A stretch of 64,000 bases of DNA from Algiphilus sp. (GTDB taxonomy: Bacteria > Pseudomonadota > Gammaproteobacteria > Nevskiales > Nevskiaceae), in contig NZ_JAGLEJ010000005.1 in NCBI RefSeq assembly GCF_023145115.1, positions 83,708 through 147,707 on the forward strand, read 5' to 3'. A program made the translations under genes and the position numbers. Position 1 is the first letter of the stretch. Every line of letters begins with the position of its first letter. The notes beneath the pieces are model-generated. The model ran no database searches, was not told the DNA's origin, and saw only the letters and a list, made by a program, of their open reading frames with translations. Below, in pieces: positions 42,029-52,599 of the stretch.

Positions 42029-44086
42029 ATGAAGGCACGCATGTGGGAATGCGTTGCGCTGCTGCTGGCATCGGCGCTGGTCGTCGGCTGCTCGGGCAGC
42101 GAGAGCGCGAATGGCACGCCCGCGCCCGGTGACGGCACCACCGATCCGGGACGCGACGACGAACTGACCCCCATGGACTATCCGCTGCTCGCCGAGCATC
42201 GCGGTGGCAACCGGTGGGCCAACTTCTGCGAAGGGCGCAGCGACGACGCCGTGCTGCCCGAGGATCCGCGCACGCTGGTCGTGCCGGGCGTGAACGAGGG
42301 CCGTGCGGTCGCCTTCAACACCTACTGGAAGAGCTGCGACAACGCGGTGCCGAAGCCGACCACCTGCGGCGAGTTCCGCGAGCAGTACGAGATCGGCGAG
42401 TTCGTGGCCTTCGGTTCGGGCGAGCCGGGTTCGCCGACCTCCTTCGCCGGCGGCCAGGAATCGGCCGCGGGCGTGCCGGCCGAGGACTACAACAAGCTCT
42501 GGGAGACCTGGGGCCTGTCCTCGCGGCCCGAGAATTTCGACGCGCTGGTCGCGGAGCGCTACGGCTCGCCGGAAGCGCCGTGGCCCAACCCCTACCCGCT
42601 GCCCGGCGAGGATCCCAACGCCACCGACGGCGGCTCCGGCCAGCTGCCGCTGGCCTTCACGCAGATCCGCGAGCCGGACGGCACCTGGACCGGCAAGGTC
42701 GGCATCAAGATCTGCGTGTTCTGCCACAACGGCCAGGTCGACTCCGCCTCCGGCGACATCGGGCCGCTCCTGGGCGGCGGCGGCAGCATCGGCGACTTCA
42801 CGATGGCCTCCACCGAGATGGCGCAGGCCTCCAGCGGCTTCACCCTGGAGAGCGCGCTGCGCCTGCTGACCATCTCCACCAACCGCGGCTCGGGCGCCAT
42901 CGACTTCTTCCAGCTCGCCTTCGTGCTGTTCAGTGGCGGCCAGCTCGACCTGCTGCTGAACCCGAAGATCCTGTTCAGTCAGGCCATCGGCAACATCAAG
43001 AGCCCGCCGTGGTGGAACATGGGCTACCGCACCCAGAAGTTCCACGGCGCCATCCTGCCCATGGACTCCTCGCGAATCACGATGGCGGCCTACTACAACC
43101 TCGCCAAGAGCCTGACCGGCAGCGACGACGAGGCGCTGGCCTGGACCGACGCGCATGCCGGACCGTTCAATGTCTGGGCGTCGGCGCAGGAACCGCCGCG
43201 CTACCCGGGCGAGATCGACACCGAGCTCGCCCGCTCCGGCGCCATCCTGTTCCACGCCAAGGACCTCTGGGCGGAGGGCAACAACAATCCGGCGCCGGAG
43301 CCGGCGGAGGGCAACGGCTCGTGCGCGGGCTGCCACGGCGCCTATTCGCCGCGCTACATCAACGATCCGTCCTATCTTGAGGATCCGGATCTGGGCGGCA
43401 TCGCGGCCTACGTGACGCCGATGGAGGTCATCCGCACCGACCCGGTCTACGCCGAGGCCATGCAGAGCCTGCGCAGCCGTGACGGCGGCTTCCCAGCCGC
43501 CACCGACAACCAGAACTTCCTGTACTGCGGCCACGGCGCCTACGGGGACACCGAGGACCACACCCCGGTGCTGCTGGCGCCGCCGCTGTGGGGCGTCTGG
43601 GCCTCGGCGCCGTATCTGCACAACGCCTCGGTACCGAATCTCTGGGGCGTGCTCGATCCCAACGGCACGGAGCGCCCGAACATCTGGCGCCGCGCGTCGA
43701 CGCCGGTGCCGGATCACCTGCCCGACGACTTCATCATGGGCTTCGACACCAACTTCGAGCGCGCCTATGACACCGAGAAGATGGGCTGGGACTACGAGCG
43801 GCTGTCCTGCGGCGACACTGGCACGCAGCCGGTCTACGCGTGCAGCCCGCTCAACGAGGATCGGCCCTCCACGGCGCAGTACGCGCTGGGCCTGCTCTAC
43901 GAGCAGATCGGTCTGACCTGGAACCTGCCGCGCATCGCGGGCCTGCGCATGAACGACCAGGACAAGCAGAACCGCAAGATCTACAACACCAACCTCTACA
44001 GCCAGGGCAACCAGGGCCACGACTTCACGGCGGTGCTCACCGACCAGGAGCGCCGGGCCATCATCGAGTACCTCAAGACGCTGTAG
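42029..44086 (+). CDS. RoxA/RoxB-like diheme cytochrome c oxygenase, lipoprotein
   Basis: A 685-residue envelope protein. A signal with lipobox VVGC (Cys 21) precedes a long chain with two haem c sites, CVFCH (229-233) and CAGCH (432-436). The spacing of about 203 residues is close to that of rubber oxygenase RoxA. Other family-like parts are PPWWNMGYRTQKFHGAILPMDSSRI and LAPPLWGVWASAPYLHNASVPNLWGVL, with a C-terminal LTDQERRAIIEYLKTL cytochrome helix. RoxA and RoxB cleave polyisoprene double bonds; distant relatives have unknown substrates. The ATG at 42029 follows GGAGGAGAG. RoxA itself is soluble, so a lipid-anchored form is notable. Family call is moderate, substrate is inference. Confidence 0.8.
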   Translation: MKARMWECVALLLASALVVGCSGSESANGTPAPGDGTTDPGRDDELTPMDYPLLAEHRGGNRWANFCEGRSDDAVLPEDPRTLVVPGVNEGRAVAFNTYWKSCDNAVPKPTTCGEFREQYEIGEFVAFGSGEPGSPTSFAGGQESAAGVPAEDYNKLWETWGLSSRPENFDALVAERYGSPEAPWPNPYPLPGEDPNATDGGSGQLPLAFTQIREPDGTWTGKVGIKICVFCHNGQVDSASGDIGPLLGGGGSIGDFTMASTEMAQASSGFTLESALRLLTISTNRGSGAIDFFQLAFVLFSGGQLDLLLNPKILFSQAIGNIKSPPWWNMGYRTQKFHGAILPMDSSRITMAAYYNLAKSLTGSDDEALAWTDAHAGPFNVWASAQEPPRYPGEIDTELARSGAILFHAKDLWAEGNNNPAPEPAEGNGSCAGCHGAYSPRYINDPSYLEDPDLGGIAAYVTPMEVIRTDPVYAEAMQSLRSRDGGFPAATDNQNFLYCGHGAYGDTEDHTPVLLAPPLWGVWASAPYLHNASVPNLWGVLDPNGTERPNIWRRASTPVPDHLPDDFIMGFDTNFERAYDTEKMGWDYERLSCGDTGTQPVYACSPLNEDRPSTAQYALGLLYEQIGLTWNLPRIAGLRMNDQDKQNRKIYNTNLYSQGNQGHDFTAVLTDQERRAIIEYLKTL

Positions 44087-44093
44087 CCACAGG

Positions 44094-44118
44094 CGGCGGG
44101 GCGGCCTCCGCCCCGCCG
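44094..44118 (+). terminator. Hairpin after the RoxA-like gene
   Basis: An 11-bp perfect stem, arms 44094-44104 and 44108-44118, GGCGGGGCGG and its complement with a CCT loop, lies 8 bases past the stop. There is no clear T-run, but the stem strength suits a transcript end between convergent genes. Confidence 0.55.
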
Positions 44119-44137
44119 GCACACACCGACGAACGAC

Positions 44138-44174
44138 ACGGGGCGTCGTCTCCCTTCCGGAGGCGGCGCCCCGT
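44138..44174 (-). terminator. Second hairpin between convergent genes
   Basis: ACGGGGCG (44138-44145) and CGCCCCGT (44167-44174) form an 8-bp stem close to the end of the iron alcohol dehydrogenase gene, which stops at 44187. The 21-base loop can pair internally. It probably ends that minus-strand transcript. Confidence 0.45.
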
Positions 44175-44186
44175 CGCTTTCGGGCG

Positions 44187-45416
44187 TCAGGCCGCCAGCA
44201 GCTGGCGCAGGAAACCCTCGCTGGTGGGGCGGTCCATGTAGCGCGGCACGGCGTAGAACCAGTTGGCCTCGGACCGCGCGTTGGCCGCGATCACCGGAAT
44301 GTCCCCGGTCTGCAGCTTGTCGACCGCGGCGGGGATGCCGAAGCGGGCGTTGAGATCGCGGATGTGCGCGATGAAGGCGTCGGCCAGCGCGCCCTCGCCG
44401 GCACCGGCCTCGCCCACGCCGGCGATGCGCGCCAGCTCCGCCAGCCGCGGCGTGCACGCGGGCTTGGAGTATTCCAGCACGTAGGGCAGCAGGATGGCGT
44501 TCGCCAGCCCGTGGGGGATGTGGTAGTGCGCGCCGAAGTTGTGCGCAAAGGCGTGCACGTAGCCGACGCCGGCCTTGGTGAAAGCCAGACCGGCCTTGTA
44601 GGAGGCCACCGCCATCTGCGAGCGCGCCTCCAGGTCCTGACCGTCGGCCATGACGCGCGGCAGGTGCGCCATGATCAGCGCCACGGCCTCGCGGGCGTCG
44701 GCATCGGTTGCCTGCGTCCGGTTGCGCGAAATGAAGGCCTCGACCGCGTGGGTGAGCGCATCCATGCCGGTGGCGGCAGTGATCGCCGGCGGCACGCCGG
44801 TCATGAGGCTGCCGTCGAGCGCCGCCATCAGCGGCACCAGGCGGAAATCCATGATGGCGAACTTGCGCACGGTCTCGGGATCGGACACCACCGCTGCGAT
44901 GGTCACCTCGGAGCCGGTGCCGGCGGTGGTGGGAACGGCGTAGAGCGGCGCCGGGCTGCGCAGCAGCCGGAACAGGCCGGCCATCCAGCGCACGCCGTGC
45001 GGATTGCGCGCGCGCGCGGCGATGACCTTGGCAGCGTCGATCGACGACCCGCCACCGACCGCGAGGATGGCCTCGCAGCCCTCGCCCTTGTAGAGATCGA
45101 CGCCGGTCTCGATCTGCGCAATGGTGGGATCCGGCTTGACGCCGTCATAGGTCACCACGCGCACGCCCAGCGCCTCGAGCTTCTCCTGCATCGGCTTGAC
45201 CAGCCCCAGCTCCACCAGCATGGCATCGGTCACCAGCAGCACGGTGCGCGCACCGCTGGCCGCGATGGCCTCGCAGAGCTGCATCGCCGCACCGGCGCCG
45301 CGGAAGGTCTCCGGCACGCGGATGGGCAGGATGAACGTCCCGACCTTGAGCAGGAACTGGACGAAGCGGAAGAACAGGGTCTGGATCGTGAACAGCAAGG
45401 CAGAGGTCCTTGTCAT
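44187..45416 (-). CDS. Iron-containing alcohol dehydrogenase
   Basis: A 409-residue group III alcohol dehydrogenase, NAD(P)-dependent. It has ILAVGGGSSIDAAKVIAA (dinucleotide site), PTTAGTGSEVT, GMDALTHAVEAFIS, where an Asp and His of this region bind iron, and VHAFAHNFGAHYHIPHGLANAILLPYVLEY with further metal His. The N-terminal 25 residues are hydrophobic (ALLFTIQTLFFRFVQFLL), unusual for the family, and might anchor the protein to a membrane. The ATG at 45416 is chosen to include that segment. It converges on the RoxA-like gene. It could reduce or oxidise aldehydes from the neighbouring oxygenase, but this rests on position only. Confidence 0.9.
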   Translation of the reverse strand: MTRTSALLFTIQTLFFRFVQFLLKVGTFILPIRVPETFRGAGAAMQLCEAIAASGARTVLLVTDAMLVELGLVKPMQEKLEALGVRVVTYDGVKPDPTIAQIETGVDLYKGEGCEAILAVGGGSSIDAAKVIAARARNPHGVRWMAGLFRLLRSPAPLYAVPTTAGTGSEVTIAAVVSDPETVRKFAIMDFRLVPLMAALDGSLMTGVPPAITAATGMDALTHAVEAFISRNRTQATDADAREAVALIMAHLPRVMADGQDLEARSQMAVASYKAGLAFTKAGVGYVHAFAHNFGAHYHIPHGLANAILLPYVLEYSKPACTPRLAELARIAGVGEAGAGEGALADAFIAHIRDLNARFGIPAAVDKLQTGDIPVIAANARSEANWFYAVPRYMDRPTSEGFLRQLLAA

Positions 45417-45578
45417 CGAATGGCGGCAACAAAGCGCGCCTATTCTGCGCGCTCCGCGGCGACGAAGCGACCGCACGCCACGAGCCCGGACCCGCAACGA
45501 GAAGGGGAGCGGCGGCACCCTCGTGCCACCGCTCCCCGTCGATCACCGAATGCGGGGCGCAGCGCGCCCCGATCGGGC

Positions 45579-47810
<2,232 letters not shown>

Positions 47811-48139
47811 GGAACCAGCTCCTCTTGTTGTCGGTGGACGGCACCGGACGGCGCGGAGCACCCCGGTACCCGGGTGCCGGCAGACGGGCATCGCGGCAAC
47901 ACCCCGATGTCTCCACGCCCGACGCGCACTCTCGCGCGGCACGGCTCCCCGATCCAATTGAAATTGTTCGCTCTGCCGATAGGCACGCTTGCGGACGGCG
48001 TCCAAGCCCTGTCCAGACGGGCCCGCGATGGCGGACGCGCCGGCCTCGCGGAACACGCTGCCGGCGCGGCCTGTCACAGCCGTCGACGCGCGCGCCGACC
48101 GCGCGCACGGAACACTTGCGCCAAGAAAGGAGCCCGACC
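47811..48139. other. 329-base divergent gap between katG and the EF-hand gene
   Basis: No gene is seen. An AT-rich patch at 47951-47970 contains the palindrome CAATT-GA-AATTG (47955-47966), which could be an operator for a peroxide or metal regulator. No clear -35/-10 pair can be assigned for either direction. The rest is GC-rich. Confidence 0.4.
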
Positions 48140-48397
48140 ATGCGTGCTCTGGGCACTGTCCTGACCACCACGTCCCTCCTCGCTGCCGGCACGGCACTGG
48201 CGGCCGACAAGCCGGCATTCGCCGACGCCGATGCCAACGACGACGGCAGGGTGAGCATCGAGGAAGCCACCCGGGCCGGCGTCAGCGAACGCGAAGCCAA
48301 GGTCAGCGACCTCGACGAGGACGGCATGCTGACCGAGGGCGACTGGAAGTTCGTCGACGTCGACGGCTCGGAGGAGGCAGAGCCGCCGTCGTCCTGA
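48140..48397 (+). CDS. Small exported EF-hand protein
   Basis: An 85-residue protein with a signal peptide (TVLTTTSLLAAGTALAA). Two EF-hand-like loops follow: DADANDDGRVSIEE, with Asp, Asn and Glu at canonical calcium positions, and DLDEDGMLTEGDW, a shorter second loop. The tail is acidic with DVDGSEEAEP. It should bind calcium in the periplasm. Similar small EF-hand proteins are common in high-GC gammaproteobacteria. The ATG at 48140 follows AAAGGAG. Confidence 0.82.
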   Translation: MRALGTVLTTTSLLAAGTALAADKPAFADADANDDGRVSIEEATRAGVSEREAKVSDLDEDGMLTEGDWKFVDVDGSEEAEPPSS

Positions 48398-48473
48398 CCC
48401 GGCCGGCCCGGAACGCCCCGGGCCGACGCGCGCCCGTAAGCGACGCCGTGCGCGCGTCCCGCATACTGCGCGC

Positions 48474-49019
48474 ATGGCCCTGACCGCGACGCTCCATCAC
48501 TTCACCATCCAGCTCGCGGACATGGACCGCGGCGTCTACGCCGACTTCGGCCTGCGCGTGGCGCAGCAGCCGTCGGAGACCGCCATCTTCATGCTGGTAC
48601 GCGTGCTCGCCTACTGCCTGGAGTACACCGACGGCATCGCGCTGACCGAGGGCGTGGCGACCAGCGACGAGCCGGCGGTCGTGGTGCGCGACATGACCGG
48701 GCGCATCACCCGCTGGATCGAGGTCGGCGCACCGGATGCCGAGCGCGTGCACCGCGGCAGCAAGCTCGCCGGCAGCGCCGCCGTATACACGCATCGCGAC
48801 CCGCAGCCGCTGCTGGCGCAGTACGTCGACGCGCGCATCCACCGCGCGACGGACGTGCCGGTGCTCGCCTTCGAGCGCGCATTCCTCGCCTCGGCTGCCG
48901 ACGCGCTGCAGCGGCGGTCGAAGCTGGCGGTGTCGGTGACCGAGGGGCAGGTGTATCTCGACATCGACGGCGCCAACTGGGCGAGCGCCATCCAGCGCTA
49001 CAGCGCGGCCGGTGCATAG
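48474..49019 (+). CDS. yaeQ: YaeQ family protein
   Basis: A 181-residue YaeQ protein. The family start MALTATLHHFTIQLADMDRGVYADF is intact, followed by LRVAQQPSETAIFMLVRVLAYCLEY, ITRWIEVGAPDAERVHRGSK and VYLDIDGANW near the end. YaeQ has a PD-(D/E)XK-like fold and suppresses transcription-elongation defects in RfaH mutants; its molecular role is not well known. The ribosome site is poor, but the start is supported by conservation. Confidence 0.93.
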   Translation: MALTATLHHFTIQLADMDRGVYADFGLRVAQQPSETAIFMLVRVLAYCLEYTDGIALTEGVATSDEPAVVVRDMTGRITRWIEVGAPDAERVHRGSKLAGSAAVYTHRDPQPLLAQYVDARIHRATDVPVLAFERAFLASAADALQRRSKLAVSVTEGQVYLDIDGANWASAIQRYSAAGA

Positions 49020-49132
49020 TCGGCCGGATCCGCGGCAATGAGGCGCAGCATCGCGGCATGGATCGAAGGTCTACTGGCGCCGACGCCGCCGGCATCTCAT
49101 GATGGGAGCCTGAGAACGACGGGAGAGAACCG

Positions 49133-50269
49133 GTGACCGCCTTCAAGCCCGAAGCCGATCCGGACGGTCTGCTGGAGTACTCGGTGGTGTTCACCGAGCG
49201 CGCGCTCAACCACATGTCGCCCGCGTTCCAGCAGGTCATGCGCGACCTCTCGGCGATGCTGCGCGAGGTCTACGCCGCCGAGGCCGCGGTGATCGTGCCC
49301 GGCGGCGGCACCGTCGGCATGGAGGCGGTGGCGCGCCAGCTGGCCCAGGACCGGTGCTGCCTGGTGCTGCGCAACGGCTGGTTCAGCTACCGCTGGTCGC
49401 AGATCCTGGAGCGCGGGCGCATCGCTGCAAGCACGGCCGTGCTGCAGGCCCACCCACTGAGCGACGATCGCGAGGCCGCCTTCGCGCCGCCGCCGATCGG
49501 CGACATCGTCGCCGCCATCGAGCGCGAGGCGCCGGAGGTGGTGTTCGCGCCGCACGTCGAGACCTCGGCCGGCATCCTGCTCCCCGACGACTACATCCGC
49601 GAGATCGCGCGGGCGACGCACGCCGTCGGCGGGCTGTTCGTGCTGGACTGCGTGGCCTCGGGCGCGCTGTGGGTGGACATGGCCGGCCTCGGTGTCGATG
49701 TGCTGATCAGCGCCCCGCAGAAGAGCTGGAGTGCCACGCCGTGCGCTGCGCTGGTCATGCTGGGTCCGGACGCGCTGGCGCGGGTCGAGGCGACACAGAG
49801 CTCGAGCTTCGCCTGCGATCTCGGGCAGTGGCTGCAGATCATGCGTGCCTACGAGGACGGCGGGCACGCCTATCACGCGACCATGCCCACCGACGGCCTC
49901 CGCCATCTGCGCGACGCCATGCGCGAAACCATAGCCTTCGGTCTGGAGCGCGCGCGCAAGGAGCAGATCGCCCTCGGCGACGGCGTGCGCGCCGCCCTCG
50001 CCGCGCGGGGCTTTGCGAGCGTGGCGGCGGAGGGCTTCGAAGCCCCCGGCGTGGTGGTCTGCCATACCGACGACGACGGCATCCACAGCGGCAGGCGCTT
50101 CGCCGAGCAGGGCCTGCAGATCGCGAAGGGCGTGCCGCTGATGTGCGGCGAGCGCGACGACTTCAGGACCTTCCGCATCGGCCTGTTCGGCCTCGACAAG
50201 CTGGCCGACGTGCCGCGCACGGTGGGGCGCTTCGCGGTCGCGCTGGACGCCATCGGCGCAACGGACTGA
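49133..50269 (+). CDS. Class V PLP-dependent aminotransferase
   Basis: A 378-residue class V aminotransferase. It has a TERALNHMSPAFQQVMRDLSAML start, VIVPGGGTVGMEAVARQL (phosphate loop), LVLRNGWFSYRW, FVLDCVASGALWVDMAGLGVDVLISAPQKSWSATP, where the Lys of QKSWS should bind the cofactor, and FRIGLFGLDKLADV near the end. The pattern fits the serine/alanine-glyoxylate aminotransferase group, but the exact substrates cannot be read. The GTG at 49133 follows GGGAGAG. Confidence 0.85.
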   Translation: MTAFKPEADPDGLLEYSVVFTERALNHMSPAFQQVMRDLSAMLREVYAAEAAVIVPGGGTVGMEAVARQLAQDRCCLVLRNGWFSYRWSQILERGRIAASTAVLQAHPLSDDREAAFAPPPIGDIVAAIEREAPEVVFAPHVETSAGILLPDDYIREIARATHAVGGLFVLDCVASGALWVDMAGLGVDVLISAPQKSWSATPCAALVMLGPDALARVEATQSSSFACDLGQWLQIMRAYEDGGHAYHATMPTDGLRHLRDAMRETIAFGLERARKEQIALGDGVRAALAARGFASVAAEGFEAPGVVVCHTDDDGIHSGRRFAEQGLQIAKGVPLMCGERDDFRTFRIGLFGLDKLADVPRTVGRFAVALDAIGATD

Positions 50270-50327
50270 GACCGGGGGACACCGTTTCTTCAGCGCGCGG
50301 CAACGCGCGCTCCGGTACGGTAGGCCC

Positions 50328-50909
50328 ATGCGATCCGAAACCGTTACCTATGTGCTGATCGCGGCCTGCGTGCTGGTGTTCGGCATCCAGATGCAGACGC
50401 CCGGCGCGCTGATCCGCGAGTTCGCGCTCTGGCCGCTGGGCGCCGGCTTCCAGTTCTGGCAGGTCGTGAGCAGCGCCTTTCTGCACGGCAGCGTGTTCCA
50501 TCTGGCCGTGAACATGTTCGGTCTGTGGATGTTCGGCCGCGAAGTCGAGACCGCACTCGGTTCGCGGCGCTTCCTCGTGCTGTTCGCCGTCAGTGTGCTG
50601 ACGGCGGCGCTGGCGCAGCTCGTCGCCACCGGCTTCGGCGATCCGGTGCCCACGGTGGGCGCCTCCGGCGGCCTGTTCGGCGTGCTGGTGGCCTTCGCCA
50701 TGCTGTTCCCCACCCGCCGGGTGATGCTGCTGTTCCCGCCCATCCCGATGCCGGCACCGGTGTTCGTGGCCCTGTTCGCGGCCTTCGAGCTGTTCGCGGG
50801 GATCAGCGGGACCATGTCCGGCGTGGCGCATTTCGCGCACCTGGGCGGCCTGGTCGGCGGCTTCCTGCTGGTGCGGCACTGGAGGCGGCCGCGCGCGCAC
50901 CTGCGCTGA
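50328..50909 (+). CDS. Rhomboid family intramembrane serine protease
   Basis: A 193-residue polytopic membrane protein. The rhomboid hallmarks are FLHGSVFHLAVNMFGLWMFGREVE, with the Asn of the oxyanion site, the catalytic Ser in VGASGGLFGVL, and the catalytic His in AHFAHLGGLVGGFLL. The catalytic dyad is complete. It has six membrane segments by eye. Rhomboids cut membrane proteins within or near the bilayer. It stands between the aminotransferase gene and opgG with no close operon partner. Confidence 0.93.
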   Translation: MRSETVTYVLIAACVLVFGIQMQTPGALIREFALWPLGAGFQFWQVVSSAFLHGSVFHLAVNMFGLWMFGREVETALGSRRFLVLFAVSVLTAALAQLVATGFGDPVPTVGASGGLFGVLVAFAMLFPTRRVMLLFPPIPMPAPVFVALFAAFELFAGISGTMSGVAHFAHLGGLVGGFLLVRHWRRPRAHLR

Positions 50910-51048
50910 CCGGCCGCCGCCGGCGGTCAGTCAGCGATCAGTCAGCCTGACGCTCCGACACTGCCGGGAAACGATCCGCAGCCGCTCCCGCCGCCAACGG
51001 CAGGAGGACGCGGACGACTCGGCCAGCAGACACCAGGAGCACAGCGCG

Positions 51049-52599
51049 ATGCCGGTACGCCCCCTTCCGCGGCAGTCCGACCGGAAGCCAGCCGTCGGCG
51101 GCCGGTTGCTGGCAGGCGCGCTGCTGATCCTCGCCAGCGCGGGCGTGCAGGCCGAGATCCGCACCTTCGAGGCGCTCGCCGAGCATGCCGAGACCCTCGC
51201 CGGCAAGCCCTACAGCGCGCCCGAGACCGGCATGCCGCCGTCGCTGCGCGACCTGAACTACGACGCCTACCGGGACATCCGCTTCCGCCCCGCGCGCTCC
51301 ATCTGGCGCGACACCGATCTGCCGGTGGAGATCCAGCTCCTGCACCTGGGGATGTACTACCAGACGCCGGTGGCGCTGAACCTGATCACCAGCGACGGGG
51401 TGCGGCCCGTGGCCTTCGATCCCGCGCTCTTCGACTATGGCCGCAACGAGGTCCCCGAAGAGATACCCGACAGCTTCGGCTTCAGCGGCTTCCGCATGCA
51501 CTACCCGCTGAACACGCCGGACTACAAGGACGAGCTGGTGGTGTTCCAGGGCGCGTCCTACTTCCGGGCGCTGGGCGCTGGTCAGCAGTTCGGTCTGTCC
51601 GCGCGCGGACTGGCCATCGACACCGCCGAGTCGGGCGGCGAGGAATTTCCGGTGTTCCGCGAATTCTGGGTGGAGTGGCCGCGTGCCGACGCCACCCGCT
51701 TCCGCGTGCTCGCGCTGCTGGACAGCCCCAGCGTGACCGGCGCCTACGTCATCGAGATCACGCCCGGCGACAGCACCCGCACCCGGGTCAAGGCGAAGCT
51801 CTTCCCGCGCAAGCCGATCAGCAAGCTGGGCATCGCCCCGCTGACCAGCATGTACTTCTACGGCGAGACGCATCCGCGACCCGGCAATGATTTCCGGCCC
51901 GAGGTCCACGATTCGGATGGCCTGCTGGTACACAGCGGCGACGAATGGCTGTGGCGACCGCTCAACAACCCCGGAAAGCTTTCCGCCAACGCTTTCACGA
52001 GCCAGAAGCTCAACGGCTTCGGCCTCATGCAGCGCGACCGCGCCCACGACAGCTACGCCGACCTCGAGGCGCGCTACGAGCGCCGCCCGAGCGCCTGGGT
52101 GGAGACCCACGGGGACTGGGGCGACGGCTATGTCGAGCTCATCCAGATCCCGACGAAGAACGAGATGAACGACAACATCGTCGCCTACTGGGTGCCCGAC
52201 GAGCCGGTGAAGCCGGGCGAGTCGCGCAGCTTCTCGTACACCGTCCACTGGCAGCGGGACAAGCTGACCGGACCGGAGCTGGGCCGCGTCACGGCCACGC
52301 GGCTGGCGCGCACCGGCGACGACCGGCGCGACCTCAAGTTCGTGGTCGACTTCGGCGGCGAAATGCTCCGCGGGCTGCCGCCCGAGGCGGTGGTGCGCGC
52401 CGAGTTCGGCCAGAGCGGCGGATTCACGATGCGCGAGGTCCAGGCCATGCGCAATCCGGCGACCGGCGGCTGGCGCGCCGTCCTCCGCGGTCGGCCCGAA
52501 GCCGATGCCGAGAACGCCATCGACCTCCGACTGCAGCTCCGCGGCAAGGACAATCAGCCGCTGAGCGAGGTCTGGTCCTACACGGTGAACCGACCATGA
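51049..52599 (+). CDS. opgG: Periplasmic glucan biosynthesis protein OpgG
   Basis: A 516-residue periplasmic protein needed for branched osmoregulated periplasmic glucans. A signal peptide (RLLAGALLILASAGVQAE) is followed by the OpgG core: LAGKPYSAPE, LNYDAYRDIRFRP, FEALAEHAETLA, FSGFRMHYPLNTPDYKDELVVFQGASYFRALG, the mid-chain PLTSMYFYGE, and SYTVHWQR near the end. In the well-known fold the N-terminal domain is a beta-sandwich and the C-terminal domain is Ig-like. The stop overlaps the opgH start by ATGA. Role is in envelope osmotic adaptation. Confidence 0.95.
   Translation: MPVRPLPRQSDRKPAVGGRLLAGALLILASAGVQAEIRTFEALAEHAETLAGKPYSAPETGMPPSLRDLNYDAYRDIRFRPARSIWRDTDLPVEIQLLHLGMYYQTPVALNLITSDGVRPVAFDPALFDYGRNEVPEEIPDSFGFSGFRMHYPLNTPDYKDELVVFQGASYFRALGAGQQFGLSARGLAIDTAESGGEEFPVFREFWVEWPRADATRFRVLALLDSPSVTGAYVIEITPGDSTRTRVKAKLFPRKPISKLGIAPLTSMYFYGETHPRPGNDFRPEVHDSDGLLVHSGDEWLWRPLNNPGKLSANAFTSQKLNGFGLMQRDRAHDSYADLEARYERRPSAWVETHGDWGDGYVELIQIPTKNEMNDNIVAYWVPDEPVKPGESRSFSYTVHWQRDKLTGPELGRVTATRLARTGDDRRDLKFVVDFGGEMLRGLPPEAVVRAEFGQSGGFTMREVQAMRNPATGGWRAVLRGRPEADAENAIDLRLQLRGKDNQPLSEVWSYTVNRP

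Noticed and set aside
47951..47985. OxyR site upstream of katG
   Set aside because: The spaced tetrads needed for OxyR fit only loosely. Only the short CAATT-GA-AATTG palindrome is certain.
50928..50946. Direct repeat CAGTCAGC twice upstream of opgG
   Set aside because: Two 8-base copies 11 bases apart in a short gap could be chance; no promoter elements or palindromy support an operator.
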